Below, piece after piece: positions 8,314-17,896 of a DNA stretch of 64,000 bases. Every line of letters begins with the position of its first letter. Within the stretch, counting starts at the first letter, position 1. The notes below the pieces were generated by a model. It was not told the DNA's origin. It did no database searches and was given only the letters and a program-made list of their open reading frames with translations. The stretch is from Paraburkholderia franconis (lineage in GTDB: Bacteria; Pseudomonadota; Gammaproteobacteria; Burkholderiales; Burkholderiaceae), in NCBI RefSeq assembly GCF_009362735.1, contig NZ_WHNP01000007.1, positions 124,001 to 188,000 of the forward strand, in the 5' to 3' direction. A program made the translations under genes and the position numbers.

Positions 8314-9267
8314 TTGAAACCGTCATCGCCACGTCTGTCCCGCCGCACTTTCTCGATTGCCGCGGCCTCCGCCGTCCTGTCTGCTTGCGCGTCGACGGGC
8401 AGCAAGCCCGAAAACGTCACGCCGACGCCGAGCACGGCATCGAACAATCCCCCGCCGCCCGTCATCAGGCCGCAGCGCCCGTTGCGCGTCGGGCTCGCGC
8501 TCGGCGGCGGCGCCGCGCGCGGTTTCGCGCACATCGGCGTGATCAAGGCGCTGGAGGCGCGCAACATCAAAATCGATCTGGTGTGCGGGACGAGCGCCGG
8601 GTCGGTGGTCGGCGCGCTGTACGCATCGGGCCTGAACGGCTTCGCGCTCAACAAGCTGGCACTGACGATGGACGAAGCGTCGATCAGCGATTGGGCGATG
8701 CCTTTCCGCACCCGCGGGTTTCTGCAAGGCGTCGCGCTGCAAAACTATCTGAACCGGACGCTCGACAACCGCCCTATCGAGAAGATGGCGAAGCCGCTCG
8801 GCGTCGTCGCAACCGATCTGAAAACGGGCCAGCCGATTCTCTTTCAGCGCGGCAACACGGGCATCGCGGTGCGTGCGTCGTCGAGCGTGCCGTCGGTGTT
8901 CGAGCCGGTGAAGATCGGCGGCCACGAATACGTCGACGGGGGCCTCGTCAGCCCCGTGCCCGCCTCGTTCGCGCGCAAGATGGGCGCGGATTTCGTGATT
9001 GCCGTCGATATCTCCGCCCGGCCCGAAACGGCCGTCACGGAAAGTTCGTTCGACATCCTGATGCAGACGTTCACGATCATGGGTCAGACGATCAAGGCAT
9101 ACGAGCTAGACAAATACGCCGACGTCGTGATTCGTCCGAACTTGAATGCGATGAGCGGTACCGACTTCGGACAGCGGAACGCTGCGATACTCGCGGGCGA
9201 GGAAGCCGCTGCGCGCATTGCGCCCGAATTGCTGAGCAAGCTGGCGGCGGCACGCGCGACCGCCTGA
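8314..9267 (+). CDS. Patatin-like phospholipase family lipoprotein
   Basis: A patatin-fold serine hydrolase of about 317 residues, likely a membrane-anchored lipase or phospholipase. The oxyanion loop LGGGAARGFAH is near residue 60, the nucleophile GTSAGS near residue 92, and the dyad Asp in YVDGGLVSPVP near residue 208. I place the start at TTG 8314, six bases after GGAG (8304-8307). The N-terminus then carries a twin-arginine-like SRRTFS (residues 9-14) and a lipobox LSAC (22-25), suggesting Tat export and lipidation. ATG at 8191 is an alternative but buries the signal sequence. The gene stands alone and ends in a bidirectional terminator. The substrate is not evident. Confidence 0.85.
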   Translation: MKPSSPRLSRRTFSIAAASAVLSACASTGSKPENVTPTPSTASNNPPPPVIRPQRPLRVGLALGGGAARGFAHIGVIKALEARNIKIDLVCGTSAGSVVGALYASGLNGFALNKLALTMDEASISDWAMPFRTRGFLQGVALQNYLNRTLDNRPIEKMAKPLGVVATDLKTGQPILFQRGNTGIAVRASSSVPSVFEPVKIGGHEYVDGGLVSPVPASFARKMGADFVIAVDISARPETAVTESSFDILMQTFTIMGQTIKAYELDKYADVVIRPNLNAMSGTDFGQRNAAILAGEEAAARIAPELLSKLAAARATA

Positions 9268-9355
9268 TCGAGGCCGCCAGAGGCGTCTGCCGCCTGATGC
9301 GGGCGCCAGTCACCGCTCCGCCCAGCTCAAGCAAGAATTCGCAAAGCCAGAAAGT

Positions 9356-9387
9356 AAAAGGCCCGCTTCTCTCGAAGCGGGCCTTTT
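9356..9387. terminator. Bidirectional terminator between the patatin-like and NlpC genes
   Basis: AAAAGGCCCGCTTC (9356-9369) and GAAGCGGGCCTTTT (9374-9387) are perfect complements around a four-base loop, with A- and T-runs on either side. It serves the two convergent genes. Confidence 0.9.
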
Positions 9388-9415
9388 AAATGAAACTGGC
9401 TGACGGACAATCGCC

Positions 9416-10087
9416 TTAGTTACCGTTGCCGATCGTCGCGCTGACGCGCTGACGCAGCTCCTGCTGCTGCGGAACCGACGTCTCGATGCGACGCGCGCCC
9501 GTGAAGCGCTTTTCCCAGTAACCGCTATCCAGATCGTCGACGCGGATCGTGCTGCCCGTCGACGGCGAATGCACGAACTTGTTGTCGCCGATGTAGATGC
9601 CGACGTGCGAGAACGTGCGGCGCATCGTGTTGAAGAAGACGAGATCGCCCGGCTTCAGATCGGCGACGCGAACCTTCTCGCCGACGCGGCTCATTTCTTC
9701 CGCGCGGCGCGGCAGCGCCATGCCCAGCGTATCCTGGAACACGTAGCGGACGAACCCGCTGCAATCGAGGCCCGAATCGGGCGTATCGCCGCCCCAACGG
9801 TAGCGCACGCCGATCATGTTCAGCGCGCCGACGACGACGTCGCCCGCCTTGCCGGCGACTCCCGACAGAAACGAGCGGGCACCGCTCTCGGAATTCGAGC
9901 TAGCGCTTTGCGTGGCTTGTGTGGTGAAGGACACGGAATTCGACGCGGAACCGGTCGAATATGAGGCATTCTGGTTAAAGCTGCTTACTTCATCGGCAAA
10001 AGCGCCGGGAGCCGCGGCCATCAGTACGCCAATGAACATCCCGGCGACAACGCGCGTGCATGCCTGGGTTAGGTGTCGGTGCTGCAT
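9416..10087 (-). CDS. Exported NlpC/P60 family peptidoglycan hydrolase (C40)
   Basis: A 223-residue secreted cysteine peptidase of the NlpC/P60 family, which cleaves peptide cross-links in murein in the periplasm. An N-terminal signal peptide (VVAGMFIGVLMAAAPGAFA) is followed by a Ser/Asn-rich linker and then the catalytic domain. The catalytic Cys is in LDCSGFVRY near residue 108, the His in FSHVGIYIG near residue 161, and FVHSPSTG follows. ATG at 10087 is chosen because the promoter at 10164-10192 lies inside the longer frame that reaches 10228. It stands downstream of the yej operon with its own promoter. Confidence 0.93.
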   Translation of the reverse strand: MQHRHLTQACTRVVAGMFIGVLMAAAPGAFADEVSSFNQNASYSTGSASNSVSFTTQATQSASSNSESGARSFLSGVAGKAGDVVVGALNMIGVRYRWGGDTPDSGLDCSGFVRYVFQDTLGMALPRRAEEMSRVGEKVRVADLKPGDLVFFNTMRRTFSHVGIYIGDNKFVHSPSTGSTIRVDDLDSGYWEKRFTGARRIETSVPQQQELRQRVSATIGNGN

Positions 10088-10163
10088 TGGTCTGGTGGTT
10101 GGTGTCGGTGGGTGCAGTAGTTTTTGCCTGAAAATCAACAGGCTAGGAAAAAAAGTTTGGTCG

Positions 10164-10192
10164 ATACTAGCCATTAAGTATTCACATGTCAA
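10164..10192 (-). promoter_or_regulatory. Sigma70 promoter of the NlpC/P60 gene
   Basis: On the minus strand a perfect TTGACA (10187-10192), a 17-base spacer and TAGTAT (10164-10169) lie about 75 bases before the NlpC start. A small hairpin (GCCTG...CAGGC) sits in the leader. This promoter makes the gene independent of the yej operon. Confidence 0.8.
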
Positions 10193-10238
10193 AACAAATA
10201 GAAAAATACAATGACTCGTCGCACCCAATTGGTGAATG

Positions 10239-11870
10239 TCAGCTCGTAAACGCCGCTTTCAAGAGCTTTCGCGTGTAAGGATGCGTGGGTTCGGCAAAGA
10301 TCCGCTCCACATCGCCCGATTCGACGACCGCCCCGTTTTGCATCACGGCGACCCGATGTGCCATCGCCCCGATGACGGCCAGATCGTGACTGATGAACAC
10401 GAAACCCAGGTTGTACTTGCGTTGCAGACCGGCGAGCAGTTTCAACACCTGTTGCTGGATTGAGACGTCGAGCGCGCTGGTCGGCTCGTCGAGAATCAGG
10501 ATGCGCGGCTCGAGCACGAGCGCGCGCGCAATCGCAATACGCTGGCGTTGTCCGCCTGAGAATTCGTGCGGATAACGATGCAGCGCCGTTCGGTCGATGC
10601 CGACTTCGCGCAGCACGGCAATCACCTTGTCGCGCCGCGCGTCGACGCCGAGCTGCGGCCGATGCAGCGCGAGCCCTTCGCCGACGATCCGCTCGATCGT
10701 CTGCCGCGGCGAAAGCGAACTAAAAGGGTCTTGAAAGACGACCTGCATGTTCGAGCGCAGCGCCGTCCGATCACGCCCCCGGTAGCTGCCGAGTGCCCGG
10801 CCCTGAAACTCGATTGCGCCGTGCGCAGTGCGTTGCAGGCCGAGCAACGCCATCGCGAGTGTAGATTTTCCCGAGCCGGATTCGCCGACGATACCGAGCG
10901 TCTCCCCCTGCCGCACCGACACCGTCGCGTCCGCGACAGCACGAAAGCGGCCCGAGCGGAACCAGCCCGCGAAACCGGGTAGCTTCGTCTTGAAGTCGAC
11001 ACAGACATCGCGCGCATCGAGCAGCACGGGCGAAATCGGCAGCACGGGCACCGCCGTGCGCTCCGGACGGCTTTGCAGCAGCCGTTGTGTGTACGGATGC
11101 TGCGGCGACGTGAAGAGCGTGTCGACGGGCCCGCTTTCGACGAGCACGCCCTTCTCCATCACCGCGACGCGCTGCGCGAAGTGCCGCACGAGGTTCAGAT
11201 CGTGCGTGATCAGCAACACGGCCATCCCGCGTTTTTCCGCTTCGTCGCGCTGCAGCTCCAGCAGCAGCTCGACGATCTGCGCGCGGATCGTCACATCGAG
11301 TGCCGTCGTCGGTTCGTCGGCAAGCAGCAGGCGCGGACGGCACGCGAGCGCCATTGCGATCATCGCGCGCTGACGCTGTCCGCCCGACAACTGATGCGGA
11401 TAGCTGTTCACGCGCTTACCCGGCTCGGCGATGCCCGTACGTTCGAGCAGCGCGACGGCGCGCTTGCGCGCCTCGTTGGCGGGCACGCCGTCGTGCAGCA
11501 CGATGGTTTCCGCAATCTGCTCACCGATCGTGTACAGCGGATTGAGCGCCGTCATCGGCTCCTGGAAGATCATCGCGATGTCCGAGCCGCGCAGCCCGCG
11601 CATCTCGCGCTCGCTTTTCGCGAGCAGGTCTTCGCCATCGAAGCGGATCGTCCCACTCGTCTGCGCGTCGTTCAGCAGGCGCAGGATCGACAGTGCCGTG
11701 ACGCTTTTGCCCGAGCCGGATTCGCCGACCAGCGCGACGCGCTCGCCGCGCGCGATCGCGAGCGACACATCGTTCACCGCGACCGTATCGCCGAACGTCA
11801 CGCGCAGGTGTTCGAGTTCGAGCAGCGGCCCTTCGTTCTTGATCGGCATGGCGCTGACTGATTCGCTCAC
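10239..11870 (-). CDS. yejF: ABC transporter, duplicated ATP-binding subunit (YejF type)
   Basis: A 543-residue protein with two fused ATPase modules of the oligopeptide class, powering the YejABEF importer (microcin C and N-formylated or other peptides in enterobacteria). Both Walker A sites read GESGSGKS (near residues 48 and 328). Both signature motifs are present (LSGGQRQR, FSGGQRQR), as are the LLADEPTTALD and LILDEPTSALD Walker B segments. I chose GTG at 11870: it has AGGGGG seven bases ahead and overlaps the yejE stop by four bases (GTGA), which implies translational coupling. ATG at 11849 is the alternative. It is last in the yejABEF operon. Confidence 0.93.
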   Translation of the reverse strand: MSESVSAMPIKNEGPLLELEHLRVTFGDTVAVNDVSLAIARGERVALVGESGSGKSVTALSILRLLNDAQTSGTIRFDGEDLLAKSEREMRGLRGSDIAMIFQEPMTALNPLYTIGEQIAETIVLHDGVPANEARKRAVALLERTGIAEPGKRVNSYPHQLSGGQRQRAMIAMALACRPRLLLADEPTTALDVTIRAQIVELLLELQRDEAEKRGMAVLLITHDLNLVRHFAQRVAVMEKGVLVESGPVDTLFTSPQHPYTQRLLQSRPERTAVPVLPISPVLLDARDVCVDFKTKLPGFAGWFRSGRFRAVADATVSVRQGETLGIVGESGSGKSTLAMALLGLQRTAHGAIEFQGRALGSYRGRDRTALRSNMQVVFQDPFSSLSPRQTIERIVGEGLALHRPQLGVDARRDKVIAVLREVGIDRTALHRYPHEFSGGQRQRIAIARALVLEPRILILDEPTSALDVSIQQQVLKLLAGLQRKYNLGFVFISHDLAVIGAMAHRVAVMQNGAVVESGDVERIFAEPTHPYTRKLLKAAFTS

Positions 11871-12973
11871 TGATTGCCCCCTGCCTTCATCGCGTCGGAG
11901 ATGCGCGTGTCGAGTGCGTTGCGCAGCGCGTCGCCCATGAACGTCAGCAGCAGCAGCGTCACGACGAGCACGCCGAACGTCGACACGGAGATCCACCACG
12001 CGTCGAGATTCGCCTTGCCCTGCGCGAGCAGTTCCCCGAGGCTCGGCGTCGGCGGCGGCACGCCCAGGCCGAGAAAATCGAGGCTCGTCAGCGCGAGAAT
12101 CGCGCCACTCATCCGAAACGGCAGAAACGTGATGACGGGCGTCAGGCTGTTCGGCAGCACGTGCCGCCAGATGATCTGCCAGTTGGACAGCCCCATCGCG
12201 CGCGCGGCGCGCACATAGTCCTGTTGGCGGTTGCGCAGGAATTCGGCGCGCACGTAGTCGGACAGCCCGATCCAGCCGAACAGCGACAACAGCACGATCA
12301 GCAGGATGAAACCCGGCTCGAAGATCGACGCGAAGATGATCAGCAGGTATAGCTCCGGCAGCGCGCTCCAGATTTCGATCAGACGCTGCCCGATGATGTC
12401 CGTCTTGCCGCCGAAATAGCCCTGCACCGCGCCCGCCAGCACGCCGAGCACAGTGCCGATGAACGTCAGCACCAGCGCGAATTCGACCGATACGCGAAAT
12501 CCGTACACGAGCCGCGCGAACAGATCGCGGCCGCGGTCGTCGGTGCCGAGCAAGTTGTCGCGTGAAGGCGGCGCCGGGTTCGGCACCTTCGAGAAGTAGT
12601 TGAGCGTGTCGTAGTAATACGGATTCGGCGGATAGATCGCGAAGTTGCCCGGCAAGTCGAAGCGATGCCTGATGTACGGATCGAGATAATCGGCGGGCGT
12701 CGGAAAGTCGCCGCCGAAGGTCGTTTCCGCATAGTCCTTCACGAGCGGGAAATAGTAGTGGCCGCCATAGTGCACGACGAGCGGCTTGTCGTTCGACCAG
12801 AGCGGCGCGGCAAGACTCGCCGCGAACGCGACGACGAACACGATCAGGCTCCAGTAGCCGAGGCGCTGCTGCTTGAAGCGCAGCCACACGCGGCGCGCAG
12901 GCGTCGGCGACACGAACGCGCGCACCGGCTGCGCGCGCGACGACACTTCGGCATCGGTACGAACGCGGCTCAA
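11867..12973 (-). CDS. yejE: ABC transporter permease (YejE type)
   Basis: A 368-residue inner-membrane permease of the DppC/OppC class. An N-terminal transmembrane segment (YWSLIVFVVAFAASLAAPLW) leads into a large periplasmic region with the LGTDDRGRDLFARL motif. The binding-protein-dependent transport domain with several membrane helices and the EAA-like loop ARAMGLSNWQIIWRHVLPN follows. The start is TTG at 12973, one base after the yejB stop. The end overlaps the yejF GTG start by four bases. It pairs with YejB to form the translocation channel. Confidence 0.93.
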   Translation of the reverse strand: MSRVRTDAEVSSRAQPVRAFVSPTPARRVWLRFKQQRLGYWSLIVFVVAFAASLAAPLWSNDKPLVVHYGGHYYFPLVKDYAETTFGGDFPTPADYLDPYIRHRFDLPGNFAIYPPNPYYYDTLNYFSKVPNPAPPSRDNLLGTDDRGRDLFARLVYGFRVSVEFALVLTFIGTVLGVLAGAVQGYFGGKTDIIGQRLIEIWSALPELYLLIIFASIFEPGFILLIVLLSLFGWIGLSDYVRAEFLRNRQQDYVRAARAMGLSNWQIIWRHVLPNSLTPVITFLPFRMSGAILALTSLDFLGLGVPPPTPSLGELLAQGKANLDAWWISVSTFGVLVVTLLLLTFMGDALRNALDTRISDAMKAGGNQ

Positions 12974-12974
12974 A

Positions 12975-14015
12975 TCAGCGCTCCAGTTGTTCGAATTGAA
13001 TGCGTGGATCGACCCACACGTAACAGAGATCGGAGATGAGCTTCGTCGCGAGCCCGATCAGCGTGAAGAGATACAGCGTGCCGAGCACGACGGGATAATC
13101 GCGCCGCACCACCGATTCATACGACAGCAATCCGAGGCCGTCGAGCGAGAACAGCGTTTCGATCAGCAGACTGCCCGTGAAGAACGCGCCGATAAACGCC
13201 GCCGGAAAACCGACGATCAGCGGCAAGAGCGCGTTGCGGAACACGTGCTTCCACAACACGCGCCGCTCGGACAGGCCTTTCGCGCGCGCCGTCAGCACGT
13301 ATTGCTTGCGGATCTCGTCGAGGAAAGCGTTCTTCGTGAGCATCGTGACGACGGCAAAACTGCCGACGACCGACGCGACGATCGGCAACGCGATGTGCCA
13401 CAGGTAGTCGAAAATCTTGCCGAAGAAGCTCAACTGGTCCCAGTTGTCGGAGGTCAGATTGCGCAGCGGAAAGAGCTGCAAAAACGTGCCGCCGCCGAAC
13501 AGCACGAGCAGCAGCACGCCGAGCACGAAGCCGGGAATCGCGTAGCCGATCAGCACGACGAGACTCGTCGCCATATCGAAGCGCGAGCCGTTGCGAACCG
13601 CTTTCGCGATGCCGAGCGGCACCGAGATCAGATACGTGAGGAAGAACGTCCACAGCCCGATGCTGATCGACACAGGCAGCTTCGACACGATCAGCGACCA
13701 CACGCTCTGATGGCGGAAATAGCTCTGCCCGAGATCGAAGTGCGAGAAGCGCTTGAGCATCAGCCAGTAGCGCTCGAGCGGCGGCTTGTCGAAACCATAG
13801 AGCGCTTTCAGCTGCGCGACCTGTTGCGCGTCGACGCCGCTATGCGCGCGCAGGCCGAACGGCGCGCCGCCTTCGGCCGTATTGCGGCGCAGTTCGTGCA
13901 CCGCCTGTTCGACGGGGCCGCCCGGCACGAACTGGATCACGCCGAAGGTCAGCGTCAGCACGCCGATCAACGTCGGGATCATCAGCAGCAGACGTTTGAG
14001 GATATAGCTCCACAT
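12975..14015 (-). CDS. yejB: ABC transporter permease (YejB type)
   Basis: A 346-residue permease of the DppB/OppB class. It begins with the typical first helix (MWSYILKRLLLMIPTLIGVL) and the FVPGGPVEQ segment that characterises oligopeptide permeases. About six membrane helices are visible, and the cytoplasmic EAA loop is TARAKGLSERRVLWKHVFRN. It lies 77 bases after yejA and one base before yejE. Together these form a type I importer for peptides. Confidence 0.94.
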   Translation of the reverse strand: MWSYILKRLLLMIPTLIGVLTLTFGVIQFVPGGPVEQAVHELRRNTAEGGAPFGLRAHSGVDAQQVAQLKALYGFDKPPLERYWLMLKRFSHFDLGQSYFRHQSVWSLIVSKLPVSISIGLWTFFLTYLISVPLGIAKAVRNGSRFDMATSLVVLIGYAIPGFVLGVLLLVLFGGGTFLQLFPLRNLTSDNWDQLSFFGKIFDYLWHIALPIVASVVGSFAVVTMLTKNAFLDEIRKQYVLTARAKGLSERRVLWKHVFRNALLPLIVGFPAAFIGAFFTGSLLIETLFSLDGLGLLSYESVVRRDYPVVLGTLYLFTLIGLATKLISDLCYVWVDPRIQFEQLER

Positions 14016-14092
14016 GGCGGCGGTCCGTTAGGCGTCGATCGGAAGAACGGCGCGTTGATCAAGAAGGCGTGATGTGAACGTGCGAGGCGCGA

Positions 14093-16015
14093 TCACTGCG
14101 GCTGCGCGAACCACCACATCGAAGTGATCCAGGCGTCCGCCGTATAGTACAGCGGCAATGTCTTCGGCCACGCAAGCCCGCGCTTGAACGCCACGCGATG
14201 CGTCGCGCTGTACCAGTGCGGGACGATGTAGTAGCCGTTGATCAGCACGCGATCGAGCGCGTGCACGGCGTCGACCAGTTGCTCGCGCGTTTGCGCGGCG
14301 ACGAGCGCGCGCAGGATCGCATCGACGGCCGGCGACTTCAGCCCGATCAGATTGCCCGAGCCCGGCTCGCCGGCTGCCTTGCTGCCGAAGCGGTCGATCA
14401 TGTCGGCGCCCGGCACCTGCACATCCGAGAAGCGGATCGTCGTCACATCGAAGTCGAACGCGTCGAGACGCTTCTGATACACCGCGAAGTCCGTCACACG
14501 AAAGCGCGCCTCGATGCCGAGCTTCTGCAGGTTGCGCACGTACGGCGCGATCACGGGCTCGAACGCCGCCGACGAACCCGAATCGTCGAGTATCTCGAAC
14601 ACGAACGGCTCGCCCTTCGCGTTGCGCAGCGCGCCGTCGCGATAGGTCCAGCCCGCTTGTGCAAGCAGCGCGCGCGCTTCGAGCAGATTCGCGCGCAACG
14701 AGCCCGGCGGGTCCGTGTCCGGCTGCTTCGGCGGCACGCCGAACACGGACGGATACAACTGCGCTCGCCACGGATCGAGCAGCTGCTGCTCGCCCGGCGA
14801 CGGCAAGCCCTTCGCCTGCAAATCGGTATTGACGAAGAAACTGTCGATCCGCTTGTACTGGTTGTAGAACAGCTGCCGGTCGAGCCATTGAAAATCGAGC
14901 GCGAGGTCGAGCGCCTTGCGCACGCGCACGTCGGAGAAAATCGGCCGGCGCTGGTTGAGGATGAAGCCCTGCATCCCCGTGCCGTTGTGATGCGGGAACT
15001 CGCGCTTGATCAGCTCGCCGCTGTCGAACTTCTTGCCCACGTCGCGCCGCACCCAGTTGCGCGCGATGTTCTCGACGAGCGCGTCGTACTCGCCCGCCTT
15101 GAACGCTTCGAGACGCGCGGTCGCATCCGAGTACAGCTTGTAGTTGATGCGCTCGAAGTTGTACGTGCCGACGCGCACGGGCAGCTTTTCGCCCCAGTAG
15201 TTCGGGTCGCGCCTGTACGTGATGGTGCGGCCGTTGTCGTAGCTCTCGATCAGGTACGGACCGCTGCCGATCGGCTTCTCGAATGCCAGTTGATCGAACG
15301 GCGTGCGGCTGCCGTCCGGCTTCACTCCCCACTTGCGCGAAAACACGGGCATGCCGCCCGCGAGCAGCGGCAACTCGCGGTCGTGCTGCTTGAACTCGAA
15401 GCGCACCGTCGCCGGATCGACGATCACGACGCGCGTGATATCCGCGAAATACGCAGCGAATTGCGGCGCGGCCTGCGGGCTCTTCAACGTATCGAACGAG
15501 AACTTCACGTCCTCGGCGGTGACGGGATCGCCGTTCGAAAAGCGCGCATGCGGGTTGATCTGGAAAGTGGTCGACAGTCCGTCGGGAGCGACGTTGATAT
15601 CGTCGGCAAGCAGGCCGTAGGCGGACGCGACTTCGTCCGCGCTGCCTGTCGTCAGGCTTTCGAACATCAACCCGATGCCAGGCGCCGCATTGCCGCGCAA
15701 CGTGAACGGATTGAATTTGTCGAAGCTCGTCGAGCGGTCGGGATTCGCGAGCACGAGTGTGCCGCCGCGCGGCGCGTCGGGATTGACATAATCGAAGTGC
15801 TTGAAGTCGTGCGGATACTTCGGGTTGCCGTATTGCGCGATCGCGTATGCGGCTTGAGCATGCTGCATGCCCAAAGGCGACACGGCGATCAGCGAACCCG
15901 TGCACACAGCGAGCGCGGCGCGCGGCATCGTCCTGCGACGGACACGCGACACGAGACGAATCACTGCGCGCCATATCGAGCGCGGCGCTTCAACCCGTCG
16001 CGTGCCTGTCGTCAT
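14093..16015 (-). CDS. yejA: Periplasmic peptide-binding protein (YejA type)
   Basis: A 640-residue extracellular solute-binding protein family 5, first gene of the yejABEF operon, capturing peptides in the periplasm for the YejBEF channel. A long, basic N-region precedes a signal peptide ending near AQAAYA (about residues 55-61). The mature protein opens with [18 protein letters not shown], typical of YejA, and contains the family motif [16 protein letters not shown] at 16015 is preceded by AAGG at good spacing; the frame extends to 16066 without a comparable site. It is divergent from fabI. Confidence 0.93.
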   Translation of the reverse strand: MTTGTRRVEAPRSIWRAVIRLVSRVRRRTMPRAALAVCTGSLIAVSPLGMQHAQAAYAIAQYGNPKYPHDFKHFDYVNPDAPRGGTLVLANPDRSTSFDKFNPFTLRGNAAPGIGLMFESLTTGSADEVASAYGLLADDINVAPDGLSTTFQINPHARFSNGDPVTAEDVKFSFDTLKSPQAAPQFAAYFADITRVVIVDPATVRFEFKQHDRELPLLAGGMPVFSRKWGVKPDGSRTPFDQLAFEKPIGSGPYLIESYDNGRTITYRRDPNYWGEKLPVRVGTYNFERINYKLYSDATARLEAFKAGEYDALVENIARNWVRRDVGKKFDSGELIKREFPHHNGTGMQGFILNQRRPIFSDVRVRKALDLALDFQWLDRQLFYNQYKRIDSFFVNTDLQAKGLPSPGEQQLLDPWRAQLYPSVFGVPPKQPDTDPPGSLRANLLEARALLAQAGWTYRDGALRNAKGEPFVFEILDDSGSSAAFEPVIAPYVRNLQKLGIEARFRVTDFAVYQKRLDAFDFDVTTIRFSDVQVPGADMIDRFGSKAAGEPGSGNLIGLKSPAVDAILRALVAAQTREQLVDAVHALDRVLINGYYIVPHWYSATHRVAFKRGLAWPKTLPLYYTADAWITSMWWFAQPQ

Positions 16016-16124
16016 AGGTGCCTTATTGGTCGGTGGGCGGTTGCAATGTGAGAGAATTCTACCCAAAATCCTGCGCGTTCCCGCACTCTGTCATCGCGGC
16101 GCGCTGACCTCATTAGGAGAATTC

Positions 16125-16916
16125 ATGGGCTTCCTCGCTGGTAAACGAATCTTGCTGACGGGCCTGCTGTCGAACCGTTCGATTGCATACGGTATCGCGC
16201 AGGCCTGCAAGCGCGAAGGCGCTGAACTGGCGTTCACGTATGTCGGCGACCGCTTCAAGGACCGTATCACCGAGTTCGCGAACGAATTCGACAGCAATCT
16301 CGTGTTCCCGTGCGATGTCGCCGACGATGCGCAAATCGATGCGCTGTTCGCGTCACTGAAAGAGCACTGGGATAGCCTCGACGGTCTTGTTCATTCGATC
16401 GGCTTCGCGCCGCGCGAAGCGATCGCGGGCGACTTCCTCGATGGCATGACGCGCGAAAACTTCCGCGTCGCGCACGACATCTCCGCGTACAGCTTCCCCG
16501 CTCTCGCCAAGGCCGCGCTGCCGATGCTGTCGAACGACGCGGCACTGCTCACGCTGTCGTACCTCGGCGCGGAAAGGGCGATCCCGAACTACAACACGAT
16601 GGGTCTCGCGAAGGCATCGCTCGAAGCGAGCGTGCGTTATCTGGCCGTGTCGCTGGGCGCGAAGGGCATTCGCGTCAATGGCATTTCGGCTGGCCCTATC
16701 AAGACGCTCGCGGCAAGCGGCATCAAGGGCTTCGGCAAGATTCTCGATTTCGTCGAAGGCAACGCACCGCTCAAGCGCAACGTCACGATCGAACAGGTCG
16801 GCAATGCGGCGGCGTTCCTGATGTCCGATCTCGCTGGCGGCGTGACGGCCGAGATCATGCACGTCGACAGCGGCTTTAGCGCCGTGGTCGGCGGGATGGC
16901 TGCTGTCGGCGAGTGA
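16125..16916 (+). CDS. fabI: Enoyl-[acyl-carrier-protein] reductase (NADH)
   Basis: A 263-residue FabI-type enoyl-ACP reductase, the last reductive step of each fatty-acid elongation cycle. The N-terminal nucleotide-binding segment is [20 protein letters not shown]. The catalytic Tyr-Tyr-Lys are in [20 protein letters not shown] (near residues 146, 156 and 163). The C-terminal cofactor/substrate loop is [17 protein letters not shown]. The start follows AGGAGA at 16115-16120. A second enoyl reductase type is not seen in this window. A bidirectional terminator follows. Confidence 0.97.
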   Translation: MGFLAGKRILLTGLLSNRSIAYGIAQACKREGAELAFTYVGDRFKDRITEFANEFDSNLVFPCDVADDAQIDALFASLKEHWDSLDGLVHSIGFAPREAIAGDFLDGMTRENFRVAHDISAYSFPALAKAALPMLSNDAALLTLSYLGAERAIPNYNTMGLAKASLEASVRYLAVSLGAKGIRVNGISAGPIKTLAASGIKGFGKILDFVEGNAPLKRNVTIEQVGNAAAFLMSDLAGGVTAEIMHVDSGFSAVVGGMAAVGE

Positions 16917-16982
16917 TGATGTTCTGATGCGTGCGCGCTAGCGACGCGCGCACTTATCTCCTCGTTGCCCGTGCAACGGGAT

Positions 16983-17013
16983 AAAAAAACCGCCCCATTG
17001 GGGCGGTTTTTTG
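16983..17013. terminator. Bidirectional terminator after fabI
   Basis: AAAAAACCGCCCC and GGGGCGGTTTTTT are perfect complements around ATT, with A- and T-runs on the two sides. It lies between fabI and the convergent small exported protein gene. Confidence 0.92.
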
Positions 17014-17039
17014 TTGGTGCGAACAGCTCGGCACCGGAA

Positions 17040-17387
17040 TCAATGCCAGCCGTTGTGACGGCCGTTATCCCAGTGGCCGTGATCATGGCCATAGCCACCG
17101 CCATGATGCCGATACCATTCGTCACGACCCCAGTAACGGCGGCCATCCCAGTAACGGTCACCGTGCCAGCCGATCACGACGACAGGCGCAGCCACGACGG
17201 GCGCCGGCTGATAGACGACAGGCGGCGGCGGGGGCGGAGGCGGCGCATAAACGGGCGCCGGCGCGACGTAGACGGGAGCAGGAATACCGATGTTGACACC
17301 GACGTTCAGTCCCCCAGCCATCGCCGCACTCGACGCGCCAATCGCCAGTACGCCAGCGATCAACGGGATAACACGCATGGACTTCAT
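17040..17387 (-). CDS. Small exported Pro-rich, YW/His-rich protein (YXWGXW type)
   Basis: A 115-residue exported protein. A signal peptide (MKSMRVIPLIAGVLAIGASSAAMA) is followed by a short hydrophobic stretch and a Pro/Val/Ala tract with eight consecutive prolines. The C-terminal half holds aromatic repeats (GDRYWDGRRYWGRDEW) and ends rich in His and Gly (HHGGGYGHDHGHW). The layout matches the YXWGXW-repeat/PXPV-type periplasmic or surface proteins common in Burkholderia, whose function is unknown. The His-rich tail could bind metal, which is inference. AAAGGTG precedes the ATG. It stands alone. Confidence 0.8.
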   Translation of the reverse strand: MKSMRVIPLIAGVLAIGASSAAMAGGLNVGVNIGIPAPVYVAPAPVYAPPPPPPPPVVYQPAPVVAAPVVVIGWHGDRYWDGRRYWGRDEWYRHHGGGYGHDHGHWDNGRHNGWH

Positions 17388-17896
17388 GGTTTCACCTTTT
17401 TGCGGAGTTGTTTGTGTTTATCGACTGCTTTATTCGAATATAACAAAGCAACGCTGAATGCGTATTTCAACTTTGTAATAACTGATGCATAACATCGCAT
17501 TGCGAACCGCGTCGTAATCTGCCGTTACACGCGACAGGTTTTGGTCATATACGCGCCCGTTTCACTGTCGCGTGCGCACAAATTTCGCCGCCTCGGCGTT
17601 CGATTTGCAAAGCGCATCGGCCGTTCGTTTGGTTATCCCAGGTAAAGCGCGATTCGATAGATTCGGCGCATGCTGCCGGCACATCCAGCGCTCGATGAAA
17701 AGACATTGCAACCGCACCGATGTTTACCGGACGTATCGATGCAAAGTTGAGCCGCGCTGATACGCCGCCGCTTGAATAGGCGCGCAGCCGCGTCAACGGC
17801 AGGTGCAAACCGCAGCATCGAATATCCACGGAAAAACGCGCGCAAAAACAAAAAACCCCGCAGAGCCGCGGCTCTACGGGGTTCCACCGCCATTTC
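17388..17896. other. Non-coding interval between the YXWGXW gene and tRNA-Ser
   Basis: About 510 bases. The first 130 bases are AT-rich for this genome and presumably contain the promoter of the minus-strand YXWGXW gene; I see no pair of boxes with good spacing. The middle has short open frames that look like chance. The right end holds the tRNA-Ser terminator. Confidence 0.5.
17843..17883 (-). terminator. Terminator of tRNA-Ser
   Basis: On the minus strand AACCCCG, then AGAG, form a stem with CTCT and CGGGGTT (17854-17883), followed by TTTTTTGTTTTTG. The split T-tail TTTTTTGTTTTT is the same as at the end of the tRNA-Glu/Asp array. Confidence 0.85.

Noticed and set aside
10239..12887. Extended 882-codon version of yejF reaching into yejE
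   Set aside because: The first 340 codons lie over yejE in another frame and show no similarity; the GTG at 11870 with a strong ribosome-binding site is the real start.
14198..16051. 617-codon plus-strand open frame opposite yejA
   Set aside because: Antisense shadow; yejA is intact with signal peptide and family motifs.
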